NCBI RefSeq assembly: GCF_001411555.2
Contig: NC_049901.1
Location: 39,216,964 to 39,280,963 of the forward strand
DNA: 64,000 nucleotides
Reading direction: 5' to 3'
Origin: Juglans regia
Taxonomy: Eukaryota > Streptophyta > Magnoliopsida > Fagales > Juglandaceae
Shown here: one piece after another, positions 12,914-23,091 of the stretch
How positions within the stretch are numbered: the first letter of the stretch is position 1
Layout of the letters: each line of letters opens with the position of its first letter
Position numbers and translations under genes: made by a program
The notes under the pieces: model-generated
What the model was told of the DNA's origin: nothing
The model's database searches: none
What the model saw: only the letters and a program-made list of their open reading frames with translations

Positions 12914-13083
12914 GAGTAATGTTATATACAGTCGTAAAATATGTAAATGCCGTACAGTCGCTTTGAAAAAGAGTGAACTTCACTCATAAAAAATTAATTT
13001 CTTTTCATGTGGGTCTCATATTTATTTACTTTTTTCAAAGCGATTACACGACACTTGCACACTCACGACTGCAAGTATCATTT
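12914..13083. mobile_element. Mutator-type MITE, 170 bp, copy 2
   Basis: It starts GAGTAATGTTATATACAGTCG and ends CGACTGCAAGTATCAT plus a few T. Perfect 9-bp flanks TTTTTTAAT lie at 12905-12913 and 13084-13092. The arms (GTCGCTTTGAAAAA and its inverse) can fold into one long stem. It sits about 550 bp upstream of the IST1-like start codon. Confidence 0.82.
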
Positions 13084-13629
13084 TTTTTTAATATTTTTAA
13101 TCATTAAAAAAAATATATAATTATTTCTTTAATTATTAAGTAAAAAATTAATAAAATTAAAATATAAGATGGTAAGATTGAACGGTAATTTTGATGAACT
13201 CTATTAGTATTTTTCTTTATGAATAATAATAAAATAATTTAAATAGATTTTTACGAGATTTTGAGAAGTTAGAGAGTTAAATTTATTAAATTAATGTTTT
13301 TTTTTAAAAAAAGTCTTGGAATCCATATGCCGCGAGCTACGAGACCATTGGACCCCTTGGAAATCCTGTATTCCCCAAAGTACCCTGGCAACGTTTATCA
13401 GATTATGAAAAGGACAAGGACATTATGGTAAGAAAGGATAAACCAAGAAGTTCGTTCATTGCAGGGAGTCAAGAGAGAGTAGATGAGTATTTCAAAAGAA
13501 AGTGTGAGACTCTGACGCACTTATAGCGGCTTTTGATGGACACAGACCTTTTTTGATTTTTTTTGAGAGCTGTGTTTTCGTTCATGTCGAATCCTTCTCT
13601 GACTCCAACTCAGTACTGAGAGATCCACA

Positions 13630-14169
13630 ATGTTGGACGGACTTCTCGGCCGCAGCTTTGGCTCCAAATGGTTTTTTCTTCTCTATCTATCTATGGCTGT
13701 TTTAATGTAAATCTTTTGGGTTCTTGGATTTTGATTTGTTTCCTGGATTTTGGTTTTTGTGTGTGTGGTTGTAGTAAGTCGTTGATTAAATCGACCAAGA
13801 GTCGGATCGATGTGATTCGGAGGAAGAGAAAGGCGACTGAGAAGTTTCTGAAGAAAGACATCGCCGATTTGCTTGCCAATGGCCTTGATATCAATGCTTA
13901 TCAGAGGGTAATTCTTCGTGCTCTTGACTTTTCATTCTGTTTCGTTCCCTTCATCCGATTGGATCTTTCAAGTCGAGTGTTTTAGTGAATCTCGTTCACT
14001 AGCATTTTTTGGTTGCCGAGTAAGTTCAGCCAGAGAAGAAGAAATATAGATCCTGGATTTTCCAGTCTAATTATTTATAAGAAAAAACGACAGAAAGCAA
14101 AAAAGCTCATTACTTATCCTAAATTGTAGATTTTTTGGATGCAAAATCGTCTCTTTGAATATATGTATA

Positions 14170-14204
<35 letters not shown>

Positions 14205-16749
14205 GTATATATATTTATTTATTTATCCTCTCTAGACTTAAAAGTTATTTTTCATTTTGACTTTATTTCCCCTGCGTAGCAACTTCGATGGTCGAAACAG
14301 AGTGTGCTCTCTGTGCTTCATATTTGACAAGTAGTTGAAAACTTGAAATGCGAGGAGAGCGTGGGCTAACAAAAGCCAAATGAGGATTAAAACCTTGCTT
14401 GAACAGTAATAATACGGACTTTCTTCATAATTTCATGACACTGGTGCAATGGAGTTATCTTTGTTTACTATGGAATTGGATTTTAAGCTGGGGGGCCCAC
14501 AAAGGACTCATAACCTGAGCCACTTTCAAAAGAGCTACTGCCTTTTCTTGGTCACTCATGGATTGACCAATTGCAGAAACGCGACCTCATGTTTCTTTGG
14601 ACATTAGAAGAGACTCAGAATTCTTGGAGGGAACTTAGAATTCTTTGAATGACATATAACCTGTTAAGTTGTAAACCCCGTGCAAAAGGTTCAACAAGTG
14701 CATTCCACACCTCTGTTGAAGTGTAAGTCCCACAACTAGTCAAAGTGAGTCTTCATGCAGAGTGCTGGTGATCCAGCGTCAAACAAATCAATCTGAATAT
14801 TTTTTCCCTTGTGGTTATGTAGTCTGTGTTATCTGAAAGCAAATTTTCTCCTGCACCTGCATAGACGGACTATACATTTTCAGCCATTGGAAATCATCCA
14901 TCAAGAAATCTGGGCATCTCCTGTCTCTCATTCTAATCATTCTGTTCGTTTACAGATTAAGAGTTTAACTCATTAGCTAAGATCGTGTATCCCTTATTCG
15001 GATCTGGTTAAGTAATGGTAGAAAGTGGTGCTTTTTGGGACATCAGACTTGGTGGATTTTTCTTTTTTGGATGGATGATTGGGATCTGATTGCACTTGTA
15101 GATTGTGCCAACGGCTCTGTTTTTAAATCTTCTAATAGTTTTTGTTTCGAGTACCTTTGCTCAAAGAACTGTTATTGTTTATTGCGAGGTGGTGAAACAG
15201 GCTGATGGTCTTCTAGTCGAGTTGGTGCTTTCTTTCTGCTATGATTATGTTGAGCTATCATGTGATATTGTGTTGAAACATCTTTCAATAATCCAAAAAC
15301 TGAGGTAAGGTTTGATTTTTATTGTTTTAGTTTCAGTTGAGCTGTTTGCTGGCCTCTAAGCATAGTCAAAATTCCATGATAACCCAATATTGTAGTCTAG
15401 CTATGCGATACGTATGTGTTTAAGATATATTTTATATATGTGAATCCATATTTCAAAATATATTGAGCACATATCAGTGGCTATATTAATATTCAGAAAA
15501 ACAATTTATGAAAGCTTTTTTTTAGGTGGGTACCACTTTTTTCAAAGGGCTTGCACGCACTTGTATTTTGCATTATTCTAATATCAAATGGGTAGAAAAC
15601 ATAGGATAAGAGTATAATATAAATTGCAAATCTATCTCTATATCGTACTCTTTATATTTAGTTGTACCGATCCAAGGATGGCCCAAACTACATCTGGGGC
15701 CATACTTCAAAATGACTATTCAATGGTATAATTGGAGTCTATTGGAATTATTATAAAAAGTAAGAACTTCTTCCTCCCAAACAATGTAGGATCTAATTCA
15801 TCACCTATACTCACTCAGTACAGATTGTTTGATATTCATCCAAGTGAGTATAGGTGGTGAATGAAATCTCGTATTGTGTTTGGATGGGAAAATTTCTTGC
15901 TCTTTATAATGATTTCAAGGGGATCCAATTGTACCATTGACTAGTGTTTTTGGAGTATGTGGCTCGGGCCTTGCTTGGGTTGTTACATTAATGCACCATA
16001 TTGGCTAGAAAATCCACTTCATATGCCAAAATTTGAGGTATGAAATTCCTTTCCATTGACCTTAACTATTAGCTGGTTAGCTGTCATCTGATGATAATCA
16101 CCTATGGAGCTCATCTTGTCCGCATACTTCCTTTAGAATTAGTTTTTAGCTACATGTTATATTAAGCTCATCTTTTATCTATTGCACATGTAATACCATT
16201 ATGTATACCGATAAAAAAAAATAATACCATTAAGTATTGTTGACCTATCATGTAACAATTGGACAGCATGGATGACCATTCGAATTGGGTATATGTTATG
16301 TACTATCTGTTATAGGATTATAGATTTAGACGAAATCTAGTGGGTGTATTTTTGTGGGAGCTGGCATATGAAAAAGTCGGGATAGATGCAATATGGCTGC
16401 CATTCTTTTAGACAGCTTCCTTTTAATTGGATATTAAATCTTTACATCTTATTTATATGTATAATTGCTGGGTAATTATACCGTATAATTATTGGGATTG
16501 CTTGATCTATTTTTTATTTACTCTTTGCTGCTAAATAAACATAATAGAGTTACTGGGTATTGGTTGGTCATCTTAAGAATATCACCTGGTATAACATGTT
16601 GATTTCATAGGTAAATGTTTATCAATAGTTGAATACCATATATATCCAAAATAAATCCTTTTTGAGATTCGCAATTAGTTCCTAATCCGAATGTACGTTG
16701 CCTGGACGTGTTGTACTTTTTCTTGCAAACATAAGGATGCTAATAGGTC

Positions 16750-16792
<43 letters not shown>

Positions 16793-19182
16793 GCACATGG
16801 TGAATGATTAACTGCCATATGATACCAAGCTATTTAACTTCAACATGTTTATTTTTTAGTAGAAGATTTCCTTTCAAGAAATAGAATGAGAAGTCCAATC
16901 TGTTTGTTTGGATTCATATCCTCATAATGAGTTTGACATTAATAAATTTCTGGTGGGTCCTGTTCCACTAGACTTACATGTTTTGATATATGAATTATGT
17001 CCTACTATTTTGAAGGCTTGGTCTCGAAGGCCAACGTGAAAGTGAGTTTCTGTTTTTGTTAGTTGATCTTAGGCGATCATACTATTCTTTTCTCTCAAAA
17101 CATCTTTGTTCAACATTTCTCTTGCTTCACCATCTTCTCTACAGGGAATGCCCTGAGGATTGTAGGGAGGCTGTGTCATCCCTAATGTTTGCTGCTGCAA
17201 GATTTTCAGATTTGCCAGAATTACGTGATCTTAGGCAAATATTTCAAGAGAGATACGGGAATTCCCTGGACTTATTTGCAAATCAAGAGGTAATGCTTTA
17301 TTAACTTTAAATAAAATAATTCAACATTCATAACTGTTCTAGTACTAATTGGCTGAGCTGCTCATATATAGTTTGTTCAGAATTTGACTCCAAAGCCATC
17401 TACATTGGAGAAGAAAGTTCAATTAATGCAAGACATAGCACTAGAGTTTTCAATAGTATGGGATTCCAAGGCTTTTGAGAAGAGGATGTCTATACCCTCC
17501 ACAAATGTAAAGGTGTGTCCTGCATTCTATCATTCTGGATATTAGTCCTATAAAAATAAATTTTCTATGGATATTACTGGCGGATAGAAATAGAGAGCAG
17601 ACCCTGGGATTGTTAGGATTACTAGGACGACTCATTTACTGAAAAACATCCTTTTTACTTTTTTTTTTGAAAATTTGAAGTCGTATTGCTATCCTCAAAA
17701 TGTCTTCCACACATTTGAATTTACTTGCAATTTCTGTGCTTACTGCAGGTGCAACCTAAAATCTATGGCTCTTTCAGCGTCACTGTTGATGAAAATAAGT
17801 CATATAGTGGTATGGGAACCATCCCAAGAGGAGAGAAGTCTGATGTTTCATTTAAAGAAAGACGTGAACTTACTAATGGGCGTGGGTTGTGCAATGGCCA
17901 AGAGGGTACTGTATTAGAAAGAGAACTGGACCCTCGGTCTAGACATGAACTTTCTGGTAAGGATTACAAGGGCCCCAATGGCAGAGAACGAACTATCCTA
18001 GAAAAGGATGGTTATCACCCTTCATACCAAGGACCGCAAGAGGTTGCCGATATCAGACACGAAGCACGGAATTTTAAAGGTGATGCCACCCCGAAATCAT
18101 TTAGATCTGGCACTTCATCTCGAGGAAAGCGAGTGGAAGTCATTGATGGTGGATCTGGGTTGCTTATTGGTAGGGAGAATACCTCCCCCGGAAGAGACTA
18201 CCCAGGACCTTTACTTCGTGGACATCCAGAAATTTCTCGTAGTTGTGTAGGACAGCAGTCGAAGGGCAATGGCAAAGAATTGTTAGCTGGTAATAATCAT
18301 GCTGGTCAACATGATATTACAAACTCAGTGAAGAAATTTGAGGAGGATGATGTAGTTCACAGTGTGAAGCCCCACTATAATAATGCCATCCCTCCTCCTT
18401 ATGTTAAGCCTAAAGCAAAGGCTAGCAAATCTGGACACAATTTAGGATCTTCACTGGCTGGTTTTGACAGCAGTGTAGCCCTTACTGACCCTCCAATGCA
18501 CAAGAAAGGCAATGGGGGTAGCACTTCAGAGAGGATCCAATTAGGATCATATCATCCTGTCCACGAGAGGCAGGTTGTTGGAACTGCAAGTGTGAATGGT
18601 CACGGTCAAGAAAAAGATCAACTTTATCAGGATAATATAGCTGGTAACACAATACCAAAACCAAGATCTGCCCGAAGGAAACACACGAAACCACATCCTG
18701 AGTACAATGATGCTGGCTATCTTGAAGATACAGGGCTTGTTGCAAGAAAATCAAGAAGCAAGGCAAGGGACCACTCAAGACGTGGCTTGCAAGTTTTGTT
18801 TGATGATGAGCACTGTCAGAAGGATGAAGAGGAAAGGATATTGGACAAACTGCTGATGCAGTATAGTAAGAAACCATCACCTTATGAACCAGGAAGGGTG
18901 AGAAAGTCTAAATCTCGTCGGTCACATCAAGCAAGCACTGATGCGAGTGTATCCCCACTGACTAGCAGAGAAGTGCATGATGAGAAGCCAGAGATGGTTC
19001 CTCCTCCGCCTCGGTCAATTTCTCTACCTCATGAGCATAGAGAGCAATCAGAGGCAGCCAAAGTGTTTTCTCGTGCTGCTTCTTTTCAGCCTGATAGGTC
19101 AAACCCAGCTCGGCATGTGCATCCTAAGCTGCCAGACTATGATGATTTGGCTGCCAGGTTTGCGGCCCTTAAGGGTAGGTAA
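13630..19182 (+). CDS. IST1-like ESCRT-III regulator, 665 aa
   Basis: Six exons join in frame with GT-AG borders: 13630-13670, 13775-13907, 15201-15304, 17145-17289, 17372-17512 and 17749-19182. The N-terminal IST1 domain (about residues 1-188, exons 1-5) reads MLDGLLGRSFGSKC, then RKRKATEKFLKKDIADLL, ECPEDCREAVSSLMFAAARF and LRQIFQERYG, typical of plant ISTL proteins. A long disordered, basic, Ser-rich tail follows (exon 6). The protein ends DDLAARFAALKGR, which fits a type-1 MIT-interacting motif (L-x-x-R-F-x-x-L-K) that binds VPS4 or LIP5 in the family. The expected role is control of ESCRT-III and VPS4 at multivesicular bodies in the cytosol. The start codon is set by the conserved MLDGLLGR. 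Introns 2 and 3 are long, and intron 3 holds transposon traces. Splice sites were read by eye. Confidence 0.93.
14170..14204. repeat. ATCT microsatellite in IST1-like intron 2
   Basis: About nine tandem ATCT units in the intron, followed by TATA-type and ATTT runs. Confidence 0.9.
15680..15970. repeat. Long hairpin (foldback element) in IST1-like intron 3
   Basis: The arms 15680-15822 and 15840-15970 are near-reverse complements. For example CACCTATACTCAC on the left pairs with GTGAGTATAGGTGGTG on the right, CAATGGTATAATTGGA pairs with TCCAATTGTACCATTG, and the outer ends are GGCCC and GGGCC. The central loop is about 17-30 bases. It is probably a foldback MITE. No clear target duplication was found. 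Transcribed within the intron, it would form a long double-stranded RNA. Confidence 0.75.
16191..16232 (+). mobile_element. 20-bp LINE tail with 11-bp target duplication
   Basis: TAATACCATTA occurs at 16191-16201 and again at 16222-16232. Between them are only TGTATACCGA, a T and a run of A. This is the structure of an extremely 5'-truncated L1-type insertion. It lies in intron 3 of the IST1-like gene. Confidence 0.65.
16750..16797. repeat. Compound (TC)n(AC)n microsatellite
   Basis: About nine TC units run straight into about fourteen AC units, in intron 3 of the IST1-like gene. Confidence 0.92.
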
Positions 19183-19600
19183 GGGGGATGAACGTGCAGA
19201 TTCTCTTTATCAGCGCGAGTTCAACCATTCTAAACTTGCCGCATTTGTTTCCCATCGTGCTTCTGGTGTTGGCATAGAAGAAAAGTAGCATGGCTATACT
19301 CTTCATAATTGGATCACCGTACAAGCTTGGCTTTGTTGTTGCATTTATGCTACTGAGTTTAGCTCTAGTGTATGGCTGGGATTACTGTTTTTCTGATTGC
19401 TGTTTTTCTGAAGTGGATGGATGGACAATTGCATCTATAGGTCATATATTTTGGTACAGGTCCTGATCTATTATTGGTTGTAAGAGTTGTAACAATGCTG
19501 TGTAGCTTCAAATACTAGAGATTTTATTATGTTTCGATAGAGGTTGGGGATTGAGATTGCCTACATTGAAAAATAGTTGCTTTGTACCCAAAAAAGAAAA
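19183..19600 (+). other. Probable 3' UTR of the IST1-like gene
   Basis: This is T-rich sequence after the stop codon. An A-rich tract (TACCCAAAAAAG then A-run) near 19585-19611 could mark genomic A-richness near the transcript end. No exact cleavage site is visible. Confidence 0.4.
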
Positions 19601-19835
19601 AAAAAAAAAGAAAGATGCTAGAGTTCCACTGTCAAAGATGAAGACTTGTTTCATGGTTAAGTAAATTATAATTTCAGTTTCGTTTGAGCTACATTTATAG
19701 TTGCTTTATTCAGGGTAAATTTTCAAATTTTCAATCTTTCGGTCGTGTATTAAGTACTATAAATCTAATTGCTAATACCATATTGACCTATATGACCTTA
19801 AATTTCAGAAAATCCTAGTTAGCCTAGCAAAAAGA

Positions 19836-20690
19836 AAAAATCTAGGGAGTAGTCACTGTTTGGGAGCAGCCGGATCACACCCTACGTGGCTTTAAGTGAA
19901 ATGACCAAAAACTCCATACAACAAAATCCACATTCTGCACGTTCTCTCTTATTTCACCAATTTCAAATTCTTTTTACTTCCTCTCTCCCCCCCCTCCCCC
20001 TGGCGCGTGGCCCAAGCTCCCCAGCTCGTTGCCCATCCTTTCCCCCCACCCCCACCACCCGTGTTGCCCATCCTCTCCCCCACCCCAACCCTCACATCGT
20101 CCATTATCTCCCCCATCCCCCCCGCGTCGCCCATCCTCTGTGGGATCTGAAAGGGTTGGTCATGGGGAGGCTACGGTGGAGTTGGTGGTGTCGTCGATTG
20201 TCGAGGTGGCAGCATGGTGGTCTGGTAGTGCAGATTTGACCGTGAGGGAGACAGGACCCATGAGGGAGAGGGCATGTGAGGGAGAGAGGAAGGTCGACGT
20301 GGGCTGTGGAAGGAAGGTATGGCCGAGGGGGGAAGGTCTGATGTGCTCGTGGGCGGACTCATGGCTATAGGTGGCGGAATATGAGCCACGACGTGGGGAT
20401 ACTGTGTAGAGAGAGAGGGCGTGCGTGTGAGGGAAGAGGGAGGAGCTATGTGCCTCAGGCTGGGGGAGGAGGAAGGGCTCAGTGGTGGTGGTTGATGGAT
20501 GTGGTGGGAGGCCCAATCGACAGTGGCAGCAGTGGATTTGGGCTGCGACGGGGACACGCGTGAGAAGAGAGAAACGAGAAGGAGAGGGGGAGGGACTGCA
20601 AAGACCAGTTTTAAGGAAGGGAAAAAAAAAAAAAGCAGTCACGTAGGGTGTGCAATGTATGCACCGCTATAGTGGCTGCTTCCTAGGAGA
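19836..20690. mobile_element. TIR element, about 855 bp, GC-rich core, Mutator-like?
   Basis: The left end (TCTAGGGAGTAGTCAC then CACACCCTACGTGGC, to about 19892) and right end (GTCACGTAGGGTGTG then AGTGGCTGCTTCCTAGGAG) are inverted repeats about 50 bp long with mismatches. Flanks AGCAAAAAG (19827-19835) and AGCCAAAAAG (about 20696-20705) differ by one inserted base and may be a worn 9-bp duplication. The interior is strikingly C-rich to about 20140 and then G-rich to 20600. Proline-rich open frames there follow from composition. The superfamily is not certain. Confidence 0.6.
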
Positions 20691-20705
20691 ACTCCAGCCA
20701 AAAAG

Positions 20706-21450
20706 CATTTTGACATTCCCTAGAATCCAGAATCCCAACGTCCGATACCCCTTTTGAAGATTCACTTTCACTGTCCACTGTTAAAGGTTAAACATTGTTA
20801 TCCCAAGATAAACAAATTATGAAAGATTCTTTTATAACATTATTTGTTGTCTTAGGTCAATTATAAATTTTCTTTTATTATATCTTACGCAATATATTCA
20901 TTTAGTATATTTGGTTAAGATATCTAAACTTTTATTTACGCACTCTCATCTCACTATGATAAAGTGATATTATTTATCAACTTTTGATTTTTTTAAAAAA
21001 TAAAATAAAAGGCGATCTAAATAATAAAAGTACTATATTTTACTTAATACAATAAAGGTGAGATAAGAATGTGATATGTTACATTAATTTTTTTCAACAT
21101 TTGAGTGTTTGTTTTGCATCTAAGCCTGAAAACAAACAAAATCCGAGCAAAGTTGCAGTAGCTTCCCATTGAAAAGTACTACAAATACAAAATAAAAGTA
21201 AACTCATAATTAATATAGGTTAATATGATATATTAAATATATTTTATAATAAAAATAATTTTATAATTTAACGTATCAAGTCACGTCAAATTATAAATTT
21301 ATTTTTTATAAATTTTGTTGTGCCCAAAACATTTTCTCTTGAAAATTAAAGTGCGCACAAATTGGCAACATGGATCGCGTCGTTACCCAAAAGATGCATT
21401 CCGGTGAGCTTATCCCATACGCCATCTCTCAAAGTTAACTTTATAATTTA
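20706..21450. other. AT-rich spacer, nothing recognised
   Basis: No domain, repeat end or promoter could be supported here. Confidence 0.4.
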
Positions 21451-21630
21451 GGTTGTGTTTGGATGTTGAAGTGAGTTGAATTGAGATGATAAAATATTGT
21501 TAGAATATTATTTTTTAATATTATTATTATTTTAAAATTTGAAAAAATTGAATTATTTATTATATTTTATATTGAAATTTGAAAAAGTTGTAATGATGAG
21601 TTGAGATGAGTTTGAGATCTAAACGAAGCC
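21451..21630. mobile_element. Tourist-like MITE, 180 bp
   Basis: The start GGTTGTGTTTGGATGTTG pairs with the end ATCTAAACGAAGCC. Both flanks are TTA, the 3-bp duplication expected for PIF/Harbinger-derived Tourist elements. The centre is AT-rich with AATATTATT runs. Confidence 0.78.
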
Positions 21631-23091
21631 TTATAATATTGCAAGTTAGCTTTTTTAATAGAAAAATAATACTTAACCCCGTGAAATTTTTCTCTCAAAG
21701 TTATCGATAGGATATTTTAATTTTTTTTAATAATTAAAAAAATGAATATTAATAAAATTGTGATTTTTTTTCTTAATGATTAAAGATGTTTAAAAAATAT
21801 TTTAAAAAAATAAAAAAAAAGTACAATTTGCACAAATAGTAACTTTAAGGAAGCAAATCTACGAGATTGAATAGCAACACTCTATATATAGAGCGGCGCT
21901 ACGCCTACCGAAAATTTGGTACCAAATAGTATAGATTGTATTTTTTTTTCTTATTTTCTTCAACTATTTTTTAAATATTTTTAAAAATAAAAAATAAAAA
22001 ATATTAAAAAAATTACTTTCTTAATCATTATGTAACCAAAAAAAAAAAAATTTAAAAATCCGGTACAAAATATGTGTTTGTCATTTCTCTATTTATATTT
22101 GCCAGGACAAAAAAAAAAAAAAAATCTGACACCCGCCGTGCTCTTTTTGCCTAATTTTGATAAGGGCGAGTCTTGTTGTTTCCCTTTTGATGATCATAGG
22201 GCACCATCTAAGCTGACAATACCACCTTGGTTGGTCCCTTGTGGGATCCCTGATTTTCTCTTTAGTTCTCCACCTTAGTGGCCTGTTTAAGGTACTGTTC
22301 ATTGGTAACAAAGAGGAGGAAATACTATAGTAGTAGTAAATGATTCAATTCACATATTCCATGGACAACTTTAGGGACACTCAAGTTATTTCACAACAAA
22401 GAAGAGGTAAAATCATGGCAGGTATTTCTCATTGTTCAAGTACTTTGAGTCCCTCCCTGGCTTATTTGTCTGCACTACTTATTGCAAAATCGATTCCCAG
22501 GTCATTTGTATGCACTGCTTAATAGTTATATTGCATACAATTAAGTAAATCAAATTTTGCTCTTTACCTATCACACTTCTTACTTCAGTGTTTATTCACT
22601 TTGTATTCAATAATCATTGTCTCGGCCATACAGAGTTATGCAAGATGTCTGAAAGTGTCGCAAATTGTTTTCTAATGAGATCTTAAAATGTACACAGAAC
22701 AAATGTTCTTACAGCATGTTTGTGAAGCTTGCATGTCAGTCTGCACCTTTGATTAGCCACAATGAATTTCCATCTGATTGAGTGGTGATGTCCTTAAAAG
22801 TGATCAAGGAAAACCTGCTATAAGATGGGAGCTGGCAAAATAAGGGAAACAAAATATTTCTTCCTGTCAATATAAATTGTTTGAGATATTCTATATATAA
22901 GCACTAACTAAATACATCACCCGCAGGTAAGGTAGCTCGATCACTGATGGAACAAAATAATGAAGGAGATCTGGACCATCACTTTGACTTCATGTTTTCA
23001 AATAATAAATAAAAATGGTGACTGCACAATAACTAATGGTAAGTTCGCAAGATTGCAAGCATTACATACAGTTGCAGAGGAAGTATGGGCA
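21631..23091. other. Spacer downstream of the Rab5 gene
   Basis: Part of 22700-23091 should be the 3' UTR of the minus-strand Rab gene. Near 21893-22070 there is a possible MITE (CCGAAAATTTGGTACCAAA, and CCGGTACAAAAT near the far end), but its ends are unclear. Confidence 0.35.

Noticed and set aside
18482..18880. 132-aa minus-strand ORF inside IST1-like exon 6
   Set aside because: It is antisense to a well-supported coding exon and has no recognisable domain.
19886..20642. Several overlapping proline-, serine- and histidine-rich open frames on both strands
   Set aside because: They follow from C-rich and G-rich composition inside the TIR element. No domain or intron logic supports them.
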